NCBI GenBank assembly: GCA_023014485.1 | Contig: JAJOZX010000195.1 | Location: 1,607,501-1,671,500, forward strand | Source: Bathynomus jamesi | Lineage: Eukaryota > Arthropoda > Malacostraca > Isopoda > Cirolanidae | Direction: 5' to 3' | DNA length: 64,000 nt | Shown here: positions 55,180 to 64,000 of the stretch, piece by piece | Position numbering within the stretch: position 1 is the first letter of the stretch | How the letters are laid out: each line of letters starts with the position of its first letter | The notes under the pieces: model-generated | The model's database searches: none | Told to the model about the DNA's origin: nothing | Seen by the model: the letters and a program-made list of their open reading frames with translations, nothing else | Translations under genes and position numbers: made by a program

Positions 55180-56511
55180 CTATATAGTAACATAACACAC
55201 AAACACCACACACAGAAGCCATAAAACAGCAGATACAACAGCTCAACACAGAAATAAACAACAAACTCAAAGAAAAACAAACAGAAACATTTAGGGAATT
55301 CATAACAACACTAAACCACTCCACAGATACATCCAGGCTATACAAGACTATAAACAACATTATCCACTCTAACAGCGGCATTCACCCTTTACACACGGCT
55401 ATCTGTCGCAGCCAAAATAATATCCTAACATATACACAACAAGCTAACATTCTAGTTAATCACTACGCAAAGATAAGTCACTTAAACAGAGACAACAACC
55501 AGAAACACGCAAACAGACAAACAGCCAGACACAAGAAAACCTACAGACTCGACACGACCATTACACCCTTCAATACAGACTACACCATCAAGATCATCAA
55601 AAACATTAAGAATTCGAAGGCTACTGGACCAGACAACATATCTAACATACACCTTAAACACTTGGGCCCACAGGGAATAATAGCTCTCACAAACATCAGC
55701 ACATATTCATACCAACACTGTATTATTCCTGACATATGGAAACAAGGTAAAATTATTACACTACTCAAACCAAACAAAAATTCAACAGAACCAGCTTCCT
55801 ATAGACCCATTACTTTACTATGCACACCTTCCAAAGTAACAGAAAGACTAAGCTTACAAATCACCAACCCACACATACCACTATCGCCTACTCAACATGG
55901 ATTCAGACCTCACCACTCAACCACGACATTACTCACTAACCTCACGCAGCACATCATGGATGGCATCAACTCCAGACGACCAGCTCAACGTACACTATTA
56001 GCAACAATAGACATTAGTAAAGCATTTGATGCCATCCCACGCTTCCCTCTCATAAACAAAATACTCAACACAAACATGCACAATAACACCAAAAGGTGGC
56101 TGAGCAACTATCTTTCAGGAAGATACCACATTTAATGGCAAGTCATCCAAAAACAAGCTTTTTTCCGAACGGGGTCCCTCAAGGCTCTGTTCTCTTACCA
56201 ACACTGTTCAACTTATATATGCATGACATTCCAATACCCATAGATAACAAGCTTATCTTATCATCATATGTAGGTGACATCACTCTAACATCCACCCACA
56301 ACAACATCGACACCGCTACAAATAACCTACAAACATACATAAACAGTATATAAGACTGGCTCACACAAGACTCAAAGTAGCGCCCACAAAATCAACCATC
56401 ACCTTGCTTACAAGCAACACAAAAGAACACCAGGTAACTCCACAGCTTACACTAAACAACACAAACATTCCACTCACTCAGAGAACCAAAATACTTGGGG
56501 TCACATACAAC
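55180..56511 (+). pseudogene. non-LTR reverse transcriptase, A/C-rich, partial
   Basis: One frame is open from about 55200 to 56133 and continues after a frameshift to about 56351. Motifs: NSKATGPDNISNIHLKHLGP, YRPITLLCTP, QHGFRPHHST, ATIDISKAFDAIP with a catalytic D, then GVPQGSVLLPTLFNLY and SSYVGDITL, in which the usual YADD is YVGD. A later KILGVTYN lies just before the break at 56512. The coding strand is strikingly A/C-rich, unlike the other elements. No endonuclease is seen. Jockey/I-like in layout. Confidence 0.8.
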
Positions 56512-56700
56512 CAGAGATGGGCACAAAATACTTTAAATGTAATTAAATACTAAATACATTACTTCCTTAAAAAGTATTTAAATAACAAATACATTACATA
56601 TTTTCAAAATGTATTTAAATACTAAATACATTACATCAAAAATGTATTTAAATACATTTCAAATACATTTTTAAATACTTATCCAACCATATCAAGCCAG
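56512..56700. mobile_element. hAT-like terminus with self-complementary repeats
   Basis: CAGAGATGGGCAC at 56512 is a hAT-type end inserted in the LINE coding sequence. It is followed by repeated AAATACTAAATACATTAC and its inverse GTATTTAAATAC, making a fold-back. The opposite end was not identified. Confidence 0.55.
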
Positions 56701-57012
56701 AATTTTTCCTAAAACCTATCTCTTGGTAACATTAGTTTATTGATATTATCGTCTATTAGACTTTATAAACATATATGCATAACTCATAAGTAGGGCAATT
56801 TTTTATTGACCTTAAAACAAAAACAAAATTGACTTTATTTTCCTCCAAAATTGACTTTATTGACCTAATAAATATGTACCATTAAATTGTCTAATTTGAC
56901 TATTGCAAAGCAATTTTCGTGATTACAAACTATTAGTTGTGTAATTTTAATGATAAATTGTACAATCTATTTATAGAGTGATACATAAAACTAATATATT
57001 ATACAACGCTAC
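56701..57012. other. no gene seen
   Basis: AT-rich sequence, probably the interior of the hAT-like element. Confidence 0.4.
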
Positions 57013-57190
57013 ACAATTTAGGGTGGAGTGAAAAATATATTTTTTTTAATTTCAAAATGCTTGGGGTCGGGAAAGTTGCGTATTTATGTGAAACGTACTG
57101 CGTGAAATTTTTGTAATCGTACGGCTATAATTAAATTGTGCACACTGAACTCAAAGTTTTTAAAAATTGGCAAAATTACTAAAATTTCGC
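57013..57190 (+). mobile_element. solo terminus of a TAGGG-family element
   Basis: ACAATTTAGGGTGGAGTGAA at 57013 matches the terminus of the element at 7551 (one substitution), then diverges. No opposite end is found before BEL sequence begins at about 57200. Confidence 0.55.
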
Positions 57191-57201
57191 CATTTTTATT
57201 T

Positions 57202-57863
57202 TCAGTTTTTTAAACACTTTACACTTCTCACTAGCCTTTCCCAAAATCCTCCACACTCAACAATAAACTCCCACTGTACCCCATGGTGTGAAAAGTAGGA
57301 TTGGAATCCCTCCTCTTTTAGCAAGGACCAAACTTCTTTGAGTTCCTTTGCAGCCCTTTTGAAGGTTTTTGCATTATCCGATATGATTTTATTTGGGAAA
57401 CCCCTTCTGTTCACAAACCTTTTAAAGGCCAAAAGAAATACATCACTACTTAAGTTGCTTACCAATTCCAAATAGATTGCTCTGGTGGTAGCACATGTGA
57501 AAAGACATATAACCTTTGCTAGACTCCCCTTGCTCATACACGTAGACTGGACCTGCGAAGACTACTCCCACTACATCAAATGGGGCAGTATAGATACACC
57601 GTTCTCTTGGAAGCGGAGCCACCTTTTCATAATAAGGCTTTGCACTCCAACGCTTGCAACCCACACATTTATGCAAGACCTTTTTCACTACTTGTCTAAT
57701 TTTGGGAATCCAAAACTCTTGTCTGATCTCTATTATCACTTCTCTAACTCCAGCATGTAACAACTTATGATGATTATTCCAGGATCAAAAGTTCCACAAA
57801 GTGCCCCCCCCAGAAGGAAGCAAAATTGGATGTCTTTTCTCCTCTGGAAGCCCAGAAAACTGT
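57202..57863 (-). pseudogene. BEL/Pao integrase, frameshifted
   Basis: Part one (57446-57863) has RLQFSGLPEEKRHPILLPS, HAGVREVIIEIRQEFWIP and CVGCKRW (zinc-binding). Part two (57202-57537) has CATTRAIYLELVSNLSSDVF (first catalytic D lies just upstream), ISDNAKTF (second D) and GGFWERLVRSVK with the catalytic E. A shift near 57530 and a stop break the frame, and the C-terminal domain is missing. Confidence 0.8.
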
Positions 57864-58102
57864 AGTCTACCCAGAGGCGTACCAATACTTTTTGCCGCTC
57901 GGGGCGAAAATGCCAACGCCCCCCCCCCCCCTGCAACAATTTTCAATTTTAAAAACAATTCCTTTACAAAAATACACTTCTAAACAAAACTTTTATTGGA
58001 AGAAAAACTTAAATAAAGCAACTTCAATTTTAACAATACTACATAATGTACCGTACATAATACACTATATAATTTTAACAATAACTATATAATGTATAAT
58101 GC

Positions 58103-60646
58103 CTAATTAAATTTTCGGACTTTCATAGCAGAAAATTCATGAATGATTTTTTCTATGTCCATTGTCTCTGCAACTTCGCGTTCAATTGAAATAATCGCCA
58201 AATTGCTCAGTCTAGATTGACTTATAGTTGACCTGAGGTAAGTTTTTATAAGTTTCAGTTTCGAGAAACTTCGTTCGCAACTTGCCACGGACATGCATGT
58301 AGTTAGGCAGATCCTGAGGGCAATTGTTATATGAGGCAAAGATTCCACTAGATCCCATTTAACGATTCACTGAAGTAGTTTTAACATATCCCAGTTCTTT
58401 GGATCATCGTCGACGCTTATGCTTTCGAAACTGAGCAAATGTCTGCGCAAACGCTTTATTTCTTCCAGTAGACTTCCTGGATTAATGTCATTGTAGATGG
58501 AAGAAAAATTATTGACCTTGGTATTAATTTCTTCATCTTTGGACTGATTCAAAAGGTACGAAGGAAACAGAAATTCAAAGCGATCATTCATGTTTTTAAG
58601 AGAAACTGTGCGTTTTTCAATTTCTGCTAATAAACGATCCATGATTTCAAAAAATTCTCTGCGTACATCCTCTTGCACGGTCAATCCAGCATCACGAGCT
58701 TGCTCTCCAGGCATTCTTCTCCGTCTCCTGACTCTGCGGTCTATACTGATATCCATTTCATTACAGAACTCTTCGGCGGCATCTGCAGCGTTTGATACAA
58801 CTGCCTCTCGTTCATTAGTTAAAAACACGGATAAAGAGTTCATTTTTAATGCACACTGGTCCAAAGCAAGTCCCTTTCTTTGAAAATATAGCGGAGCATC
58901 ATTGATTTCTTTCAGCACTGGATCCCAGAAAAATAAGTACACAATGAATATGTATGACATGATGGAGGTCAACAGAGCTTCAGCATCGCCCTTTGTGTCC
59001 AGATTTTCGGAGACCCCTTCACTCAGTTCTTCCAAGGCACTAACAACGTGAGTCAAGTTCTTCTTAAGACTAGAAACAGCATCATACTTAGCACTCCACC
59101 GCGTATCAGAGACTCGCTTGACAGTGATTTTGGAATGTTTTGTTAAGACATCCCAACGATGAATAGAGGAAGAAAAGTAGACGAAAATTCGTTCAATTGT
59201 TCCAAAGAAAGTTACAGCATTAGGACTCAGTCCCGCGGCATGAACTCCAGCCAAGTTCAGCGAGTGGTTATTGCAAGGAATGAAAACAGCGTGTTTGCTA
59301 ACATCAAGAATTCTGCGTTGAACTCCAAGATGAATACCTGCCATCGTAGCAGCATTGTCATACCCATGACCATAACAATTCTGGATATCCAGCCCATCCT
59401 CACGGAGCTTAGTGACAATGAGATCAGTAACTGCCTCAGCAGTCTTCCCCTCTAATTTAATAAAATCAACGAAGGATTCCTTCACCTCTACATTACCATC
59501 TTTAATCGACACATAGCGAATTACCTGAGACATCTGATCAATATGCGACATATCTGGTGTACTATCGAAAATTATTGCAAAGTACTTTGCACTAGACACA
59601 TTATCAATTCTACATTTTCGAACATTACAACCGATTAGTGTGATGAACTCATTTTGAATGTTAGGTGACAAATACGTAGTGGATATCTTGTCAGTCATTC
59701 GTATTTTTGTAAGATGTTCCCTAATTACTGGGTCATATTTGTCCATTAGCTTTATTAACTCCAAAAAGTTTCCAGAATTGCCAGCTAGCCCAGCTTCTTC
59801 ATTTAAGTTCTCTTGGTGCCCTCGGAATGCAAGATCTTGTTTTGCCAAGAACATGATGCAGTCATAAATTCGTCTCAGTATTTCTTTCCACTTAGCAGTA
59901 GCATGTTTTATTTGCAACTGATGGGCATTATCTATTGTAGCATTCAACTGAAGGCGCATAGACAACTCTTTCCATTGTTCAAAGCATCGGGTATGATATG
60001 GACTGTTTTCATGTTCAGGTACTCTTGGATTCAGTTTCCTCCAGGCAAAAAATCCTTCTTCTTTTCCAAATGCACTGGAGATGTTGTTGAAGAGACGACA
60101 GCAAAAGCAATGCAAGCTACATTTTGAAGGTGAGAAGATTAGCCATGACCTTTCAATTTTTTCGCCATTTTCCAAAGTTTTGAAATACCAAACTTTTGAC
60201 ATTGACCTATTATTTGAATCAGCTGGAAAGGGTCCATTCATGTTTTTCAAATGTGATGGTCCACGTTTAATGAGTTCGATTCTCAAATTGTCCGTCATTG
60301 GAACGGGCCAGTTGCCAGAATCGTTAAACAGACTCTGTGGGTGATGGGTGGGTGGGTGACTTTGTGATGTAGATGAGGGTTGATCCTGATTATTTGGGGG
60401 TTCACTTGAAGTTGCCGCTTGAACATCTATCTCTAAAGATATATCACATTGCGGTTGATCTCCTTGCTTCCCAGAAGGCACTGAAGGTGTGTCTGAGAAT
60501 CCCATTAACTGATGAACTCGCTTAGCAGCACGCTTGCCTTCCTCCTCTTTTTTTTCGCGAAGATTCTTGTATGCAGCACCACTCAGTCTCTGTCGTTTGC
60601 TCACGTTTGCTAATTCAGTAGGGTATCTGCAAAATAAAACAACCAT
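58103..60646 (-). pseudogene. hAT transposase (ZMYM1-like) with one in-frame stop
   Basis: About 845 codons in one frame, with a TGA at 58367-58369. N-terminus RQRLSGAAYKNLREKK. A TTF-type zinc finger region has SWLIFSPSKCSLHCFCCRLF. A catalytic core follows with AIIFDSTPDMSH (D), GYDNAATMAG (D) and CNNHSLNLAG (CxxH), then KRVSDTRWSAK. The hATC part after the stop holds TTCMSVASCERSFSKLKLIK. A TTTTATTTTGCAG acceptor at 60627-60640 suggests the first residues are intronic. The single stop may be recent or a sequence error. Confidence 0.85.
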
Positions 60647-61004
60647 TAATTATTAACATCATCAAAGCTCAAAGAATGCAAAGCCTAACCTAAATAATAT
60701 AGGGAAAGTCTGAAAAATAGGGCTGGCAACCTTTCCGATGTGAAAATTTAACGCAACTATTTGTGGAAATAGTAGCATTGAGGTGGCATATATAGCATTT
60801 AATGATGATTTTTCATCAAAACCATGGATATTTTGTACACAAATAACGCGCGACAATGATGAGATATAATTTTTTGGAGGGTTGCATTTTAAAACATAAA
60901 AACCCAAAATTTTGCATACTGCGCCCGCCTGACAGTAATTTGCCGCCCCTCGGGAAGTGCCGCTCGGGGCGGTCGCCCCTCTCGCCCCTCCCTTGATACG
61001 CCAG
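60647..61004. other. 5' part of hAT element, probable first intron or UTR
   Basis: No coding motif. On the minus strand the sequence ends in a pyrimidine-rich acceptor. GC-rich subterminal repeats occupy 60945-61004. Confidence 0.5.
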
Positions 61005-61399
61005 AGTCTACCTCCTACTCTCAATAAATCCTGATCCAAAAACACATCCAAACCCTTGAGAGCAGAATGTGTTGGCAGAACCTGTAATGGACGGCTGGTG
61101 AGCAATTCCCTCTCTTCACCAAATTTTTCCTTCGGCACATATACAACCCAGTATTGCCTGGCTTGCTGAATCTCCTTATTGTTCAGAATTCCTTCCCTTC
61201 TTGTTTCTCCCTTAATGTTGTTTGTAAATCTATATACCCATGCTGTCACTCTTAACAACCTTTTCAGACTGCTAATGTCCTCAAGCCTCAATATGGGGTC
61301 CTGCTGCATAACTTGACAACTGTTCACAGTGCATTTTCTAATTTCACTCACCCATTCTTCTTGAGCCTGGCATTCTCCAACAACATGCTGATTAAAAGG

Positions 61400-62289
61400 C
61401 TAGTTTTCACTTCCAAGTTTTAGCCACTCTGGCCCATTCCACCACAAACTTGACTGTGTAAGATCTTTCACTGAAATTCCTCGTGTTGGTAAATCAGGTG
61501 GGTTTTGGGTGCCTGGACAATGCTTCCATTGCTTGGGATCTGTTTGTGCTTGAATTTCCTCCACCCTATTGGCAACAAATGGTTTCCATTTCCTTGCCTG
61601 GCTTCTTAACCAGTGCCAAACTATAGTGGAGTCTGTCCAATAATAGCTTGGAATTTCATAGAGGGCCAAAGACTTTTGCACTGTAACCGCAAGCCGACTA
61701 GCAATAACTGCACCCATCAATTCCAACTTTGGGATAGAAAGCCTTTCAAAGGTGCTACCCTGCTCTTTGCAGCAACCAACCTGCAACTTAATTCCTCTTT
61801 GAATGTGCCTCTTATATAAATACAATTTGCATAGGCTTCCTCACTTGCATCACAAAAGATGTGCAGCTCCAAATTGTCTGGACTATTGTTCAACTCTCCA
61901 AAGTACCATCTTGGGATTTCAATGTCTTCAAAATGTGCCAATTCTTTGAACCAATATTTCCACCTTACCACCATATGATCAGGTAACTTTTGGTCCCAAC
62001 CAAGTCCAATTTCCCAGAGGCTCTGAAGCCAAATTTTTTACTCTATCACAAATGGAGCCAGGAATCCAAGAGGATCAAAGACCTTTGAAGCCAAACTAAG
62101 AGCTGTACGTTTTGTCCACCTTGTCTCATTCTCAGCCAGCTCTACTAAAGATTTCCCACTGAAGGTAAACAAATCCTCTCCTTGCTGCCAAACAATGCCT
62201 AGCACCTTTGTGTCTATTGCCCACAACTCCTTAATACCAGAATCTTCAATACTTTCTGCTGCATCAGATACTACACAGGACTGACTCAT
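61400..62289 (-). pseudogene. BEL/Pao RNase H region
   Basis: Three frames. First SLASKVFDPLGFLAPFVIE, then LHIFCDASEEAYANCIY (RNase H D), then LSIPKLELMGAVIASRLA and YYWTDSTIVWHWL with its catalytic D, ending HCPGTQNPPDLPTRG. All are classic BEL/Pao blocks. Shifts near 62037 and 61825. Confidence 0.85.
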
Positions 62290-62316
62290 AAACTGTTGTA
62301 ATTGAGAATGATTGGT

Positions 62317-62840
62317 CTACCATTTCCTAAGCTCCATGCCAGCCTCCCTCATTATAGCTCTAGCCTCCCTGAATATCTGTTTAGCCATTTCTGTATTATC
62401 CACGGAACACAGCAAATCATCAACATAAAATTTTTTCCTTATGTGTTCAATAGTGTTAGGATAGACTTCAGAATATTTCTTAAAATGGTGCTGCATAGTA
62501 GCTGCCAACAGAAAAGGACTAGAGCTAAGGCCAAACAACACTGACTTCATTCACATCTGCAGTCAATGCTACTCTACCAAACCTGAATCTCAGTAACAGG
62601 GAAAATAAATCTGCATTTAAATTTGGCCCAGCATCCAAACAGTCATTCAAGGACACACCACCTTTGTCCTTGGCTGAGCCATCAAAAACTACCCTCAGTT
62701 TGGCGGTAGTTTTGTCTCACCGTACCACTGCATGGTGTGGCAGATAATGTGCCTCCTGGCCCACCAGCTCACCTCGCATCCTTTCAGCATAGCTCTATTT
62801 ACATAGCTTAGGATGGCCTCATTGTATTCAATTAACAACT
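62317..62840 (-). pseudogene. BEL/Pao reverse transcriptase, internally deleted
   Basis: VVFDGSAKDKGGVSLNDCLD and FSLLLRFRFGRVALTADV are followed after a small deletion (near 62545) by SVLFGLSSSPFLLAATMQHH and KKFYVDDLLCSVDN, where YVDD holds the catalytic aspartates. The palm segment between ADV and FGL is missing, so the enzyme is dead. Confidence 0.8.
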
Positions 62841-63998
62841 AATTTTTTCTTAGCCTGTAGAATGAAGTCTCCAACCTCCTATTAGCTAGGTGAAGGTTTG
62901 AACTGGGTTTGCAAGAACAAGGGAGGCCAACTTCATAGCAACCATCTCTAAAGCCAATCCCTTTTTCAAATTGCTCTAAAACATCACTGTTCACTATACT
63001 CGCCTGCTTCTCCTGTTTGTCCTTTATGCCAATGGATTCAAGTTCCCAAAAGGCTTTCAAATGCCTTTCCAAACCATGGCTGTTCTCCTCAATCTTAACA
63101 AAAAGAGCTTAACCTCCATTTCATTGCAATAGCTACCATGTAGCATCCAGCCTAGCTTACTTTCAATAGCTACTGGACCTCGAGATGTGCGGACAACATT
63201 ACCAGTGATGAAGTCCCAATAATAGTCAGCCCCAGTCAAAAGACTATCTTTTGTTCCTTCAAACTTATTATTGCCCAAATTAATTCCTTTAACTCGCAAT
63301 TCTTGGACACATGCCATATCTAAACAAATAGTGACTGGAGCACAAAGTTCCTCAATCTCTACAGCATGAACCTTGATAGTGGGACTTTGTGGTAACAACC
63401 CCTTAACCAGAACTTTTACCTTCTTAACTTTGGTTCGGTTTTGAACGGAACCCCCAAACCCAGAAATTCTTAAATTTCCCCTCTTAAGTTCTTTAAACTT
63501 CAATTTTCTGGAAATTCTGGTCTTAATAAAGCTACACTGATTACCACTATCAAACAACACTCTTACAGTAGCTTCTCCATCATTCCCAATTAATAATGCT
63601 GCAGCTGTTTGCAATAATCCCCCTTTACTTTTACTCCCTTTCATAGCAGTGGCATGTGCCACTGATGTCTCTACTTCAGGGGTAGGCCTACTAGGAGTGT
63701 TTTCACACAATAATGGCTGATGCCGGCCATGGCATTTTTTGCACAAAATTTTAAACTTGCAAAACCTTACTCTGTGACCTTTCAAAAAACATTTAAAACA
63801 TGCTGTGGACTTAGTTACCCTGTCCTTTCTCTCCCCAAAAGGTAAAGGCTCAGTCACCTCACATTCATATGACTTGTGGTTGCCTTCGCAAAATATGCAT
63901 TCCTTGATTCCCTTTAATTTATTCTCAGAGGATGCATGTAGAGTTGACACTGTACCTGGGCTATTCCTTTTTGTACAAACTTTGGTGCTGTGCCTGCC
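62839..63998 (-). pseudogene. BEL/Pao Gag zinc knuckles and protease
   Basis: Frame open to the window edge. Zinc knuckles CIFCEGNHKSYEC, CFKCFLKGHRVRFC and CKKCHGRHQPLLC, then ATVRVLFDSGNQCSFIKTRI, the aspartic protease active site DSG, with SGFGG and LLTGADYYWD following. A frameshift near 63065 leads to the segment 62839-63072 (FWELESIGI) before RT. The start of Gag is outside the window. Confidence 0.85.
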
Positions 63999-64000
63999 TT

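Larger units (their letters stand above)
57872..61004 (-). mobile_element. hAT element, nearly intact, 8-bp TSD
   Basis: The flanks are AGTCTACC (57864-57871 and 61005-61012), inside the BEL Pol frame. Ends CAGAGGCGTACCAA and, reversed, CTGGCGTATCAAGG. GC-rich subterminal CCGCTCGGGGCG occurs near both ends in inverted order, and a 13-14 base C run lies at about 57920. It carries one long transposase with a single stop. Confidence 0.85.
57191..64000 (-). mobile_element. BEL/Pao retrotransposon, split and truncated by window
   Basis: On the minus strand, Gag zinc knuckles and protease (63998-63057), RT (about 62840-62317), RNase H (62289-61400), an inter-domain region (61399-61013) and integrase (57863-57202) occur in BEL/Pao order. 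A hAT element (57872-61004) splits Pol just before integrase. The 5' LTR lies beyond the window and no 3' LTR is seen; similarity stops within the integrase C-terminus. Confidence 0.85.

Overview
This window is eukaryotic, AT-rich, dense in (TA)n, (TG)n and (TC)n microsatellites, and built almost entirely of transposable elements in many states of decay. The mix (Tc1/mariner, hAT, Merlin-like, gypsy, BEL/Pao, CR1-like non-LTR and Penelope-like elements, plus TTAGG-type motifs) suggests an arthropod. A crustacean or chelicerate would fit, but the sequence alone does not settle it. The only host gene I can support is the 3' end of Rab3 on the + strand: two exons at 32750-32921 and 33501-33641 that carry the NKCD and SAK nucleotide-binding motifs and a C-terminal CxC prenylation signal. 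I found no upstream Rab3 exon, so much of 1-32749 may be intron.

Layout. 1-5300: two copies of one mariner-like family (the second a deletion derivative with both ends), a non-LTR reverse-transcriptase relic, a Harbinger-like MITE and a Merlin-type MITE with a perfect 8-bp target duplication. 5318-11107: two DNA transposons whose inverted repeats carry a TAGGGTG core and which encode related RNase H-fold-like proteins; one has ~330-bp inverted repeats and sits inside a small hAT-like element. 11244-11964: a Merlin-like element containing another MITE. 13500-18120: a near full-length CR1-like LINE on the minus strand. 19142-32360: an uncharacterised transposon-like gene split by a 10.3-kb gypsy retrotransposon. 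32750-33641: Rab3. 33642-41775: mostly non-coding, with a 5S rRNA-like sequence and a palindromic Penelope-like pair carrying hammerhead-ribozyme-like motifs. 41776-53713: two DD37D mariner elements (one with an intact reading frame), LINE fragments, hAT insertions with perfect 8-bp duplications, and a third TAGGG-terminus element. 55180-64000: a long non-LTR RT fragment and a BEL/Pao retrotransposon interrupted by a nearly intact hAT element.

The relationships between elements are mostly insertional rather than operon-like. Target duplications let the order of insertion be read directly: DD37D mariner into hAT into TAGGG element; hAT MITE into gypsy LTR into an older transposon gene; hAT into LINE; hAT into BEL. 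The most interesting unexplained material is the TAGGG-terminus family (three coding members with a shared candidate D-D-E plus CxxH core, one with a 9-bp target duplication and one with CTCF-like motifs in its inverted repeats), the hammerhead-like motifs beside Penelope-like sequences, and a gypsy element with a second protease-like segment between RNase H and integrase. All assignments are by eye. No database search was possible.
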